A stretch of 48,707 bases of DNA. Origin: an uncultured Clostridia bacterium. Its GTDB lineage: Bacteria > Bacillota > Clostridia > Christensenellales > UBA1242. The notes under the pieces were generated by a model, which saw only the letters and a list, made by a program, of their open reading frames with translations, did not search any database and had not been told where the DNA came from. Made by a program: the position numbers and the translations under genes. The stretch is from positions 1-48,707 of the forward strand of contig CALVML010000009.1 in NCBI GenBank assembly GCA_944345705.1, written 5' to 3'. Below, piece by piece: positions 26,174 to 34,784 of this stretch; positions within the stretch are counted from its first letter, which is position 1; each line of letters opens with the position of its first letter.

Positions 26174-29100
26174 ATGAAAGATTTTGCGCATTTGCACTTG
26201 CATACAGAATTTAGCTTGCTTGATGGACTTGCAAGGATAAATAAACTTGTCGATATTGTCAAAGAGCGTGGCTGGAAGGCAGTTGCAATTACTGATCATG
26301 GCAATATGTATGGCGTTATAAAGTTTTTTGAGGCGTGCGTTACAAATGGCATAAAGCCTATAATTGGCGAGGAGTTTTATATCTGTCATGATATGAAATC
26401 GAGAACGAATAGAGATGACACAGGTCATCTTATTTTGCTTGCAAAAAACAATGTAGGCTATCAAAATCTTTTAAAACTATCATCCTTTGCATATCTTGAC
26501 GGAATGTACTATAAACCTAGAATTGACTATAAATTGCTTGAACAACATAGTGAAGGTGTAATATGTCTTTCTGCTTGTATTGCTGGTCATATTCCGCAAT
26601 ATATTTTAAAAAGACAGTTTGACGAGGCTGATAAAATTGCACTTAAACTGAAAGAAATCTTTAAAGATGATTTTTACCTAGAGATACAAAATCACGGTTT
26701 GCCTGAAGAAAAAGAGGTGCTTTTAGAGCTTACTAAGATGAGCGAAAGATTATCTATTCCACTTGTTGCAACAAACGACGTTCACTATTTAAATAAGGAA
26801 GATGCTGAGCTTCAGGATGTACTTATGTGCGTACAAATGCAAAAGACGGTTGACGATCCTGACCGAATGAAGTTTTCGACCGATGAATTTTATCTTAAAA
26901 CTTACGACGAAATGCTTGAGGCTTTACCGGGATATGAAGAAGCGCTTGATAGAACAATAGAAATTGCAGAGAAATGTAATGTTACTATTAGGACAAAATC
27001 ACTACGCGAAATTGCTGAAGGTGGCAATGAAAATGTTCCTAAAGAAGATTGTCTTGGTGCTACCGAGAACTTTATTCCAAAGTTTGTGCCAGACACAGGT
27101 GAAACCACCTATGAATTTTTGTCAAGGCTTGCATGGGAAGGGCTTAGGAGAAATTATAAAACTGTTCCTAAGGAATATGAAGACAGACTCAAGATGGAAC
27201 TTGAAACCATCAACAAACTTGGATATGTAGAATACTTCCTTGTCGTCTATGACTATATCAATTTTGCTCGCAATAATGGCATACCTGTTGGGCCTGGGCG
27301 TGGCTCTGGTGCGGGTAGTTTAGTTGCATATTGTACAGGCATCACGCAAGTAGATCCAATGAAGTATGACTTATTCTTTGATAGGTTTATAAACCCTGAG
27401 CGTGTGTCCATGCCTGACTTCGATGTCGATTTTTGTATGGATAGAAGGCGTGAAGTCATTGAATACGCGAAGCGTAGATATGGTGCTGATCATGTGACAA
27501 ATATCGTTACATTTGGAAACATGCAAGCGAAAAACGCCATAAAGGATGTTGCACGCGTGTTGCGTTTTCCATATTCAGAAGTTGACAAGATCACTAAGGA
27601 AATTCCTGGCAAACCTGTCAAAAAACCACCAGTACTCAAATATTATTTTGGTACAACAGGCAAAGAAGAAGATAAACAATATATCATTCCAGAACTTCGC
27701 GCGCTCTATGACGAAGATCAGCAGGTGCGAAAGACTATTGATATGGCTATCAAGCTTGAAGGTGTGCCGAGAAATGTATCTATGCACGCTGCAGGAGTAC
27801 TCATTGCTCCAGATCCTGTCTTTGATCATGTTCCAATGGCGAAGAGTGGAGAAGATGAAATTACTCAATTCGATATGACCGAACTTGAGCATTTAGGACT
27901 TTTGAAATTCGACTTCCTCGGCTTGCGTACGCTGACCGATATACAAAAAGCTATAAATTATGTCAAGCAGATACACGGAGTTGAAATAGATTTCAGTAAG
28001 ATGAGCTATGATGATCCTAAGGTGTTCGAACTAATCTCGTCTGGCAATACTGAAGCTGTCTTCCAACTTGAAAGTGGCGGTATGAAGAAGTTCATGATGG
28101 ATCTTCAGCCATCTTCACTTGAAGATATCATAGCGGGTATTTCGCTTTATCGACCAGGTCCTATGGATTTCATACCGAAATTTATAAAAGGTAAGAAAGA
28201 ACCTGAGAGCATAGAGTATGAAGATCCTTGTCTTATTCCTATTTTAAGTAATACTTACGGCTGTATTATCTATCAAGAGCAGGTTATGAAGATATTTCAA
28301 GTTATGGCGGGCTTTAGTCTTGGCGGAGCTGATAATGTGCGAAGAATTATGTCTAAGAAAAAGCCTGAAAAACTTCCACCTGAAAAAGAAAAATTTATCT
28401 ATGGAAAGAAAGATCCTCAAGGCATCAGAGATATTCCAGGTGCACTGAAACTTGGTCATGATAAAAAAGTTGCTGAAAAAGTGTTTGACCAGATGGCAAA
28501 ATTTGCAGGTTATGCATTTAACAAATCTCATGCTGCAGCTTATGCCTATATTTCCTACCAAACTGCCTATCTTAAGACATATTATGAAATAGAATATTTG
28601 ACCGCAGTTCTAAATAATAAAATCACAAACGCTGATGCAGTGCGCAAGTATACCAACTATGTACGCAAAGAAGGCTTTGAAATTTATCCACCTGACATCA
28701 ATAAGTCATATACTGAATTTACCGTAGAAAATGGTAATATGCGTTTTGGACTTGGTGCTTTGAAACATGTTGGTACAGGGCTTATCGATATCATCGTTGA
28801 GGAACGAGAAAAAAATGGAGATTTTAAAAGCATTGAGGACTTTATTAAGAGAATTAATTCCAACTCACTCAACAAAAAATCTATGGAATGTTTGATTTTG
28901 AGTGGCGCATTTGATAGATTTGGTCTTTATAGAAGTCAATTGATGGCTATTTTTCCTCATTATATGGAAATGGTTAATTATGATAGAAAAACGCAAGCGA
29001 GTGGTCAATTTTCCATGTTTGACGCATTTGAGGAAGTGACTTCGTCCGTCAATAACATTGAAGTGCCTAATATCAAAGAATACAACAAAGAGAGTCTTTT

Positions 29101-29800
29101 GAAATTTGAAAAGGAATATGTAGGCATTTACCTATCAGGACATCCGCTTGATGACTATCTCAAAAAGTACGACCATTTCAACTTCACTTCTGATATGATT
29201 GCTGACATGCAAGGCGATGACGAAATGTTTGATCAGGATGATGAAGAAGGTGAAAACGGACAGGGTGGATTCTACCAAGATCAAGAAAATGATAATCCTT
29301 CTCCAGTTTACGATGGTCAGCAAGTTACATGTGGTGGCATAATAACAAACATCAAAAAGATTGCAACTAAAACAGGGACTATGGCATTTATAACAGTAGA
29401 AGACATAAATGGCACATTTGACGCAATGCTGTTTAATAAAAACTTTGCCAAATTTAGAGATTTAATTGTTGAGGATAATTTGATTACAATTAAGGGAAAG
29501 GTTTCGATTAGAGATGGAAAAGCACCTGTAATCGTTGCTGAAAATATCTTTTTATGGGAAAAACCTGAAGAAAAAGTAGTGGATACTCGAAAACTTTATC
29601 TTAGATTTAATACTAAAGATTTAGACCTTTATAATAAGGTTAAACAAATTACATCATCTTATCCAGGTGAAAGCAATGTGATTATTAAGTGTACCGATAG
29701 TGGCAGTGCATTTTCTTTCTCAATCAAAGTAGATTTAAATAATTATTTACAAAACGAACTGATTGGCTTGCTTGGTGAAACAAATGTGGTGGTGAAATAA
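26174..29800 (+). CDS. dnaE: DNA polymerase III subunit alpha (DnaE)
   Basis: A replicative C-family polymerase of 1208 aa. An N-terminal PHP domain (FAHLHLHTEFSLLDG, ITDHGNMYG) leads into the palm, with GPGRGSGAGSLVAYCTGIT and the catalytic MPDFDVDF near residue 413, then the fingers (SLYRPGPMDFIP, FNKSHAAAYAYISYQTAYLK), a helix-hairpin-helix region and a C-terminal OB domain (VTCGGIITNIKKIATKTG). An acidic Asp/Glu/Gln-rich linker sits just before the OB domain. AGGAG ribosome binding site; 77 nt after whiA. Confidence 0.98.
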   Translation: MKDFAHLHLHTEFSLLDGLARINKLVDIVKERGWKAVAITDHGNMYGVIKFFEACVTNGIKPIIGEEFYICHDMKSRTNRDDTGHLILLAKNNVGYQNLLKLSSFAYLDGMYYKPRIDYKLLEQHSEGVICLSACIAGHIPQYILKRQFDEADKIALKLKEIFKDDFYLEIQNHGLPEEKEVLLELTKMSERLSIPLVATNDVHYLNKEDAELQDVLMCVQMQKTVDDPDRMKFSTDEFYLKTYDEMLEALPGYEEALDRTIEIAEKCNVTIRTKSLREIAEGGNENVPKEDCLGATENFIPKFVPDTGETTYEFLSRLAWEGLRRNYKTVPKEYEDRLKMELETINKLGYVEYFLVVYDYINFARNNGIPVGPGRGSGAGSLVAYCTGITQVDPMKYDLFFDRFINPERVSMPDFDVDFCMDRRREVIEYAKRRYGADHVTNIVTFGNMQAKNAIKDVARVLRFPYSEVDKITKEIPGKPVKKPPVLKYYFGTTGKEEDKQYIIPELRALYDEDQQVRKTIDMAIKLEGVPRNVSMHAAGVLIAPDPVFDHVPMAKSGEDEITQFDMTELEHLGLLKFDFLGLRTLTDIQKAINYVKQIHGVEIDFSKMSYDDPKVFELISSGNTEAVFQLESGGMKKFMMDLQPSSLEDIIAGISLYRPGPMDFIPKFIKGKKEPESIEYEDPCLIPILSNTYGCIIYQEQVMKIFQVMAGFSLGGADNVRRIMSKKKPEKLPPEKEKFIYGKKDPQGIRDIPGALKLGHDKKVAEKVFDQMAKFAGYAFNKSHAAAYAYISYQTAYLKTYYEIEYLTAVLNNKITNADAVRKYTNYVRKEGFEIYPPDINKSYTEFTVENGNMRFGLGALKHVGTGLIDIIVEEREKNGDFKSIEDFIKRINSNSLNKKSMECLILSGAFDRFGLYRSQLMAIFPHYMEMVNYDRKTQASGQFSMFDAFEEVTSSVNNIEVPNIKEYNKESLLKFEKEYVGIYLSGHPLDDYLKKYDHFNFTSDMIADMQGDDEMFDQDDEEGENGQGGFYQDQENDNPSPVYDGQQVTCGGIITNIKKIATKTGTMAFITVEDINGTFDAMLFNKNFAKFRDLIVEDNLITIKGKVSIRDGKAPVIVAENIFLWEKPEEKVVDTRKLYLRFNTKDLDLYNKVKQITSSYPGESNVIIKCTDSGSAFSFSIKVDLNNYLQNELIGLLGETNVVVK

Positions 29801-29836
29801 TAAAAAATCTATGGAGTTTAAATTTTGATAATTTAG

Positions 29837-29932
29837 GGCTTGCAAGCATATTTTAGCGCAAAAATGCGCTAAAAAATCATTGTTTTTATGCTAAAAACAA
29901 TGAAAAATTATAAATTTTTATGCTTGCAAGCC
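29837..29932. repeat. Palindromic element with two internal hairpins
   Basis: GGCTTGCAAGCATA (29837-29850) is perfectly complementary to TATGCTTGCAAGCC (29919-29932). Between them are TTTTAGCGC/GCGCTAAAA (29851-29874) and CATTGTTTTT/AAAAACAATG (29878-29902). It is the same general design as the 24-kb array: one closing stem around hairpins. It lies between dnaE and pfk with no ORF and may be a folded RNA, terminator or MITE-like unit. Confidence 0.65.
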
Positions 29933-30000
29933 TGTTCAAACTCAAACTGTATTCTAAAGCTATACCAATAGAATTTCAAACTTTTAAAAGGGGAGTTTTT

Positions 30001-30861
30001 ATGAAGATTTTAGTTTTGACAAGTGGTGGCGATGCGCCGGGCATGAATCAAACGATATACCAGCTTAAAAAGTCTTTTAAAGATGATTTATTTGCAAGCC
30101 TTGAAGGCTTTAAAGGTTTGATTAATGGAAATATTGTCAAAGTGCCTGATTGTAGAAAAGAAAAAAACAAAGCTGGAAGTATTATTTTTTCATCAAGGTG
30201 TCCAGAGTTTGCCACACGTGAAGGTTTTAGTAAAGCTCTTGAGAATGCAAAAAAGTTTGACTATATCATCGTGCTTGGTGGCAACGGATCATATAAGGGG
30301 TGTAAAGAGTTAAATGAAAATGGCGTAAAAACTGTCTTTATTCCATCTACTATTGACAATGATGTCGACATAAGCGAGTATAGTCAGGGGTTTGATAGTG
30401 CAGTATCAGCTTGTGAATTTTATATCAAAAACAGTATGCCTTCTATGCAAGCCTTCAATAGATGTGCAATCTTTGAAGTAATGGGAAGAAAATGCGATAA
30501 AATTGCAAAAGAAACATTTTTAAGAGTTAAAGGTGACTACTTAATTGCAAATGAAGAAGATTTAGATTACGACAAAATATCAAGGCTGATTTTAGATAAT
30601 CACAAACAACACAGGGCATCATCAATAATTTTGCGTGAAAATATACTCAAAATCGATGATTTTCAAGCTGAATTATCAAAATTATGTCCTGAAGTTGAAA
30701 TTAAAACAATTATTATAGGGTATATTCAAAGGGGAATTAGTCCTACAAAGAAAGAACTAAAAATATCTAAGCAATTTGCTCGTTATGCGACTCGTGCAAT
30801 AAAAGCAGGTCGAAAAAGCACGGCAGTAGTAGTGAAAGACAATAAAATAACCATTATATAA
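30001..30861 (+). CDS. Divergent 6-phosphofructokinase-like protein
   Basis: A 286-residue member of the PfkA fold (about 320 is usual). It keeps LTSGGDAPGMN at the N-terminus, the catalytic TIDND and EVMGR. Several usual active-site positions differ: GGDGS is GGNGS, the residue before TIDND is serine (glycine in ATP enzymes, lysine in PPi enzymes), QRGGSP is QRGISP and the downstream fructose-6-phosphate-binding segment with its aspartate and arginine is not recognisable. The C-terminal helix is missing. ATG 30001 follows AAGGGGAG; the open frame upstream to 29920 runs through a palindrome and is not coding. It could be an altered-specificity kinase or a non-catalytic paralogue. Confidence 0.8.
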   Translation: MKILVLTSGGDAPGMNQTIYQLKKSFKDDLFASLEGFKGLINGNIVKVPDCRKEKNKAGSIIFSSRCPEFATREGFSKALENAKKFDYIIVLGGNGSYKGCKELNENGVKTVFIPSTIDNDVDISEYSQGFDSAVSACEFYIKNSMPSMQAFNRCAIFEVMGRKCDKIAKETFLRVKGDYLIANEEDLDYDKISRLILDNHKQHRASSIILRENILKIDDFQAELSKLCPEVEIKTIIIGYIQRGISPTKKELKISKQFARYATRAIKAGRKSTAVVVKDNKITII

Positions 30862-30961
30862 TGGCTTAGATTATTAATTATTATTGATTAACTTTAATCA
30901 ATAGTAGTATCTTGTTAAATCGAAAAAATAAAAACAAAGAAATATTGTTTTTGAAACTAAC

Positions 30962-31000
30962 AAAAAAGATAGTGTGAATATAATTCATCACTATTTTTTT
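30962..31000 (+). terminator. Terminator after the pfk-like gene
   Basis: ATAGTG and GAA pair with TTC and CACTAT around a short loop, followed by TTTTTTT. A second hairpin (TATTGATTAA with TTAATCAATA, about 30882-30903) precedes it. Confidence 0.8.
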
Positions 31001-31093
31001 GTATTATGCTTGGCTAAATACTTAAAAATTAAATGTATTTAAAGAAAAATATAATATTTTTATCAACTTTTTCATCAAAATTCGACAAAATAT

Positions 31094-31122
31094 TTGACAA
31101 TATGCAAATTTAGCAATAAAAT
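31094..31122 (+). promoter_or_regulatory. Promoter of the large lipoprotein gene
   Basis: TTGACA (31094-31099), 17 nt, TAAAAT (31117-31122). It lies inside the upstream open frame, which supports the later start at 31163. Confidence 0.75.
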
Positions 31123-31162
31123 TTACTTAGTCTTTAAAATACTTGAAATATTAGGAGAATTC

Positions 31163-32950
31163 GTGAAAAAGTTAAGGGTTTTGCTACTTGTCATAGCAGT
31201 TTTTTCATTGATTACATTTGTCGGTTGTAGTAAACAAGAATTAGTCGTAATTCAAGATATCTGGTTATACAATATTGGTCAAGAAATTGAAAGTGGTGAC
31301 TTTAGTGTCGCACTTGCAGATGGAGATGAGAATATATTGTTAGATAGTTCTCTCTATTCTTTTGATAGTAATTTTGATAGTGGAAAAGAAGGAGTGTATA
31401 GCTTTGAGATCAAATACAATGATTTAATTTCAAACATTCAAGTTGTTGTATTTGATTTTGATAGATTAAATTTGTATGTAGGTCAATCTTTAAACGATAT
31501 TATCTTGCCTGAAAATGTTTACTTTGAAAATGCTAGTAAAATATATACTGCTACAGGAAAATACACAGAAAAGTTATGTTTTAATGATAATGGAAAAGTG
31601 AAAGAAACTGCTGTTATAGTAGAAGTATCTCAAAATCAAAATGAGTGGATAGTTTATCCTGCTATTAATAATTGGACTTATGGAGAAAGTCCAGCAGTTG
31701 TCAATGCACAAAGCAAGTATGGAAAGATTGTCTACAACTATTATACTTTAGACAATAAGTTATTAAATGATATACCAACTCAAGCTGGAAAATATTATCT
31801 TAAAGCAGAAGTAAAGGGCACTGATAGTTATACTTCTCTTACAGCCAAAATTCCATTTGAAATAGAGAAGGCAGAAGTTAATATAACGCCACTTACAACA
31901 AAGGTTACAAAGGTATATGATGCATCTTTTGAATATACAGGTGATATACTTTCTTTGATAGAGTTTTCGTCTACAATAGATTGCTTAGACTACATAAAAC
32001 CTGTTGATGTCTACTTTGCAAATAATGATTATGAAAAAGATTGCAGTGTTGGCGAAAAACTATTGGTACTTGAATTTGAACTAGTAAATAACGAAAATTT
32101 AACTTTTTCAGGCAAAAATTCAACAATTTTCGAGATAAAAGCTGAAATTATTCCACTTTCTGCTGATATTTTGTCTAATCCTACTCCATCTCAAGCTGTA
32201 TATAGTCAAGAATTATCAACAGTGACTTTAACCGATGGCATAGTAAAAGCATACCTAAATCAAAACTCACAACTATCCTATTGTCAAATCGAAGGAGTAT
32301 GGAGTTTTAAAAATCCTTCTAATCTATTAATAGATAGTGGACTGTATGATATTATCTTTACTCCTAATGATAAAAATATTTGTACAATAGAAACTCAAAT
32401 TTATTTAGATGTCATATTAAACTTAGATATTGATGTACTGCTTGACGGAACAGAACTGTCCTATACTCAGCAGGGCAATGAAATATATATTGAATTGCCT
32501 AGAGATAGTTCTTCTTGTCAAATAGTATTTAATGAACTAATAGATCTTGACTGTAATTGTCTTGTATACTACGATGACATCTATCAAGATAGATTAACAG
32601 ACTACTGTGATTATACAGTAAATACAAACGATCTTGAGTTGATCAATCTAATCACCTTAAGAGTTAAACTAACAGGAGAACAAAACGCATATTTTACTAT
32701 CTATATTGAACTTGAAAAGCCTGTCACAATGTATGTAAACGGACAAAAACATAGCTTTACAGATGCTGTCAAGGTAGGCGATATACTTACCTTTCAAACA
32801 AATGATGAGAGCATAAAGGTTTATCTAGATAGCGAAGAAATATCAGGAGAATTTGTTGTACCAGATTATTACTCAGGAAGCATGATATATCTAGAAGCCT
32901 ATGATGATAATTTTGAAACCTATTTCTTTCAATTCATTATTGTGGAATAG
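31163..32950 (+). CDS. Large predicted lipoprotein with Ig-like (MBG-type) repeats
   Basis: A protein of 595 aa from GTG 31163, which follows AGGAG by 5 nt. A short signal peptide (KKLRVLLLVIAV) and a lipobox FVGC put the lipidated cysteine at residue 22, anchoring it to the outer face of the membrane. The rest is beta-rich: a MBG-like domain with YGESPAVVNAQSKYG and another with KVTKVYDASFEYTGD, then domains of similar size. Such modules are common in adhesins or scaffold proteins of gut bacteria. No catalytic motif is visible. Ligand unknown. Monocistronic with a shared convergent terminator. Confidence 0.82.
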   Translation: MKKLRVLLLVIAVFSLITFVGCSKQELVVIQDIWLYNIGQEIESGDFSVALADGDENILLDSSLYSFDSNFDSGKEGVYSFEIKYNDLISNIQVVVFDFDRLNLYVGQSLNDIILPENVYFENASKIYTATGKYTEKLCFNDNGKVKETAVIVEVSQNQNEWIVYPAINNWTYGESPAVVNAQSKYGKIVYNYYTLDNKLLNDIPTQAGKYYLKAEVKGTDSYTSLTAKIPFEIEKAEVNITPLTTKVTKVYDASFEYTGDILSLIEFSSTIDCLDYIKPVDVYFANNDYEKDCSVGEKLLVLEFELVNNENLTFSGKNSTIFEIKAEIIPLSADILSNPTPSQAVYSQELSTVTLTDGIVKAYLNQNSQLSYCQIEGVWSFKNPSNLLIDSGLYDIIFTPNDKNICTIETQIYLDVILNLDIDVLLDGTELSYTQQGNEIYIELPRDSSSCQIVFNELIDLDCNCLVYYDDIYQDRLTDYCDYTVNTNDLELINLITLRVKLTGEQNAYFTIYIELEKPVTMYVNGQKHSFTDAVKVGDILTFQTNDESIKVYLDSEEISGEFVVPDYYSGSMIYLEAYDDNFETYFFQFIIVE

Positions 32951-32997
32951 CGGAAATTTAAAACATTTTTTCTTCTTTTTTAATTGTAAATCGAAAT

Positions 32998-33036
32998 AAA
33001 AAGCAGTAATCATGATAATAATTACTGCTTTTTTAC
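32998..33036. terminator. Bidirectional terminator between convergent genes
   Basis: AAAAAGCAGTAAT pairs with ATTACTGCTTTTTT. A-run on one side and T-run on the other suit both the lipoprotein gene (plus) and the 33041-33997 gene (minus). Confidence 0.88.
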
Positions 33037-33040
33037 TTAT

Positions 33041-33997
33041 TTAAACTCTATCCAAATCATCGTTATAGAATATCTTTGAAAGTTTTTCTTTTATGATATC
33101 AAAAGGTTTACTTTTAAATCTTTTAGGGTCATTTATAATATTCAATACCGCTTCATTACAAGACAATAATTTTGCATTTACAATCTTATTTATTTGTGAT
33201 GTTTTTATAAAATCTTCACTAAATTTGGACTCTTCGTAATGGTTGATAAAATATAAATCTTGTTTTTTAGATGTCCATATTGATACAGGCTTTATTGTCA
33301 ATAGATTTTCAAAGTTTCCTATTTTAGTTAATGCACCTTCTTCAATGTCAACATTGAAAGCGAGATTTTGTGAATTCTCGATAGGGTAGTATTCTATATG
33401 TTTTGGCAGACCTATCCACTTATAGTGATTTTCCGCATACTTTTTAAAAGTTTCATTTTTACTATGATTGTCGTGAAAGGACTTATATAATTTGGCTATT
33501 TCTGGATATTTATTTTCATCTCCTTTGTTATATATATAAGGAATTGTTTGAAGTTCGCCATATAAAACTGCTCTATCTAAAACTGAAGCAAAACTGCTAG
33601 CATAAATTATAAATCCATTTTCTTCATTATATAAGATTACCTCTATATTATTTTTTTCATTGTTTTCGCTGTCGCCATATTCATTTTGATATCCAATTTT
33701 GAAGCCTTTATCTTGCATTTTACTTAAAAAATCTTCAAATTTCATGTAGCGATATGTTTCATTTGCTTGCTTTAGAATATTTGATTTAATTTTATTAAAT
33801 ATGTTCTCAAAAGCCAATTTCCCATCATTATTTGTATAATATGAACCTGCGGCCTTTTTCCACTCCTTGTCTATATTCATATTACATATCTCGGTTATAG
33901 ATTTGCCATTGAGAAGATTTGTAATATAAATGTTTGTATCGTTATTGAGTATCACATCACATACTCGTTTTATAGATTTAAAAATTGAGTCTTTCAT
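33041..33997 (-). CDS. Protein of unknown function
   Basis: A 318-residue soluble protein that I do not recognise. It has no signal peptide and no membrane segment; composition is rich in Asn, Lys, Tyr and Glu. The N-terminal third looks helical (FENIFNKIKSNILKQA), the middle beta-rich (VILYNEENGFIIYASSF). It has a perfect-spacing promoter and AGGAG ribosome binding site. It sits directly beside the prophage scar, opposite in strand to the housekeeping genes, so it may be cargo of an older element or a host accessory gene. Confidence 0.72.
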   Translation of the reverse strand: MKDSIFKSIKRVCDVILNNDTNIYITNLLNGKSITEICNMNIDKEWKKAAGSYYTNNDGKLAFENIFNKIKSNILKQANETYRYMKFEDFLSKMQDKGFKIGYQNEYGDSENNEKNNIEVILYNEENGFIIYASSFASVLDRAVLYGELQTIPYIYNKGDENKYPEIAKLYKSFHDNHSKNETFKKYAENHYKWIGLPKHIEYYPIENSQNLAFNVDIEEGALTKIGNFENLLTIKPVSIWTSKKQDLYFINHYEESKFSEDFIKTSQINKIVNAKLLSCNEAVLNIINDPKRFKSKPFDIIKEKLSKIFYNDDLDRV

Positions 33998-34019
33998 AAT
34001 TCTCCTAATAGATGTAAAA

Positions 34020-34048
34020 AGTATATCATGAATTTAAAATAAAGTCAA
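34020..34048 (-). promoter_or_regulatory. Promoter of the 33041-33997 gene
   Basis: Read on the minus strand: TTGACT (34048-34043), 17 nt, TATACT (34025-34020). Confidence 0.8.
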
Positions 34049-34183
34049 TATGGTAGTGTAGTATTATACTGTATGCAAAGTTTAGAGTTTAGAAGTCAAA
34101 TTAAACCATATTTATAACAAAGCTTGACAAAAGTAAATTCAAAAATTGCGAAGTAAAATTTTTATACCATTTTCTCCATAATA

Positions 34184-34270
34184 AATAATATATACTCAAA
34201 CATAAAAGAAAACATACCAAAGGCTAGACTGCGTGAATTATATGGGAATTTATATCCATCATTTGACTAG
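34184..34270 (+). pseudogene. 3' fragment of a second, related tyrosine integrase
   Basis: The 87 nt encode the last 28 residues of an integrase (NNIYSNIKENIPKARLRELY and onward to PSFD) and a stop. They match the end of the complete integrase at 48225-48311 with a single residue change (S for T). The catalytic tyrosine is included, but everything upstream is gone and replaced by unrelated sequence. The match continues past the stop through arm-site repeats, the tRNA terminator hairpin and an attachment core to 34376. Confidence 0.88.
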
Positions 34271-34284
34271 ACTTTTGACTAGCC
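34263..34284 (+). promoter_or_regulatory. Vestigial integrase arm-type repeats
   Basis: TTGACTAGAC (34263-34272) and TTGACTAGCC (34275-34284), 12-bp period. The same pair lies at both ends of the intact element. Confidence 0.5.
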
Positions 34285-34316
34285 TTTCGTTGCAAAATCA
34301 TACACAAAATAAAAAA

Positions 34317-34346
34317 AGATGCTGTATATCGTGTTATACAGCATCT
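34317..34346 (-). terminator. Vestigial tRNA-Lys terminator hairpin
   Basis: AGATGCTGTATA (34317-34328) pairs with TATACAGCATCT (34335-34346); read on the minus strand a T-run follows. It duplicates the hairpin beyond tRNA-Lys at 48358-48387. Confidence 0.7.
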
Positions 34347-34358
34347 AGAAACCACTAC

Positions 34359-34376
34359 TGGTGGCCTACCCGGGAT
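34359..34376. other. Partial attachment core, copy 1
   Basis: The 18 bases TGGTGGCCTACCCGGGAT equal the 3' end of tRNA-Lys (minus strand). The same 18 bases recur at 34573-34590 and begin the full 45-bp repeats at 34785 and 48400. Confidence 0.8.
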
Positions 34377-34753
34377 ACGTTATGAGCATTGCTTGGGAGA
34401 AATGCGAATGGCCAAATTTCAGGAAGAAGTTGACATTATTAAATCAGTGGAAGAAATTTCGACCGGGACGGTCACGGGTTCGGCGTGCGGATGCACGCTG
34501 ACATAATGAATATATTCATTATGTTAAATCTTGGGTAGGCAATAAAAAAATACTATGACTATCATAGTACTTTGGTGGCCTACCCGGGATACGTTATGAG
34601 CATTGCTTGGTAGAAATGCGAATGGCCAAATTTCAGGATAAAGTTGACATTATTAAATCAGTGGAAGAAATTTCGACCGGGACGTCACGGGTTCGGCGTG
34701 CGGATGCACGCTAGCATAATGAATATATTCATTATGCTGAATCTCGGGTAGGC
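34364..34753 (+). repeat. Two tandem 177-bp structured units between attachment cores
   Basis: Copy 1 is 34364-34540, copy 2 is 34578-34753, about 95 percent identical (9 differences). Each begins GCCTACCCGGGAT and ends with its near-complement (ATCTTGGGTAGGC or ATCTCGGGTAGGC). Inside are AAATTTC/GAAATTT, a GCGTGC/GCACGC hairpin with loop GGAT and a 24-26-nt palindrome around CATAATGAAT. The five differences that fall in helices keep pairing only on the plus strand, where G-U pairs form; the minus strand would have A-C mismatches. So a plus-strand structured RNA of about 175 nt is likely. I do not recognise its class and see no nearby protein gene that would name it. Confidence 0.7.
34544..34569 (-). 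terminator. Terminator hairpin between the 177-bp units
   Basis: TACTATGA (34551-34558) pairs with TCATAGTA (34562-34569); on the minus strand a T-run follows. The copy at 34763-34782 (beyond the attL core) is the probable original tRNA-Lys terminator, with one compensating closing pair. Confidence 0.7.
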
Positions 34754-34784
34754 AATAAAAAATACTATGATTATCATAGTATCT

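Noticed and set aside
29920-30000. 27-codon N-terminal extension of the pfk-like protein
   Set aside because: It runs through a palindrome, has no ribosome binding site and is absent from the family; AAGGGGAG supports ATG 30001.
31094-31162. Longer start of the large lipoprotein
   Set aside because: This part overlaps a consensus promoter and would bury the signal peptide; GTG 31163 with AGGAG gives a proper lipoprotein N-terminus.
34364-34753. Retron msr-msd or group II intron fragment
   Set aside because: Paired ends and length are suggestive, but there is no reverse transcriptase gene in the window and no intron domain V motif. Kept only as an open question in the findings.
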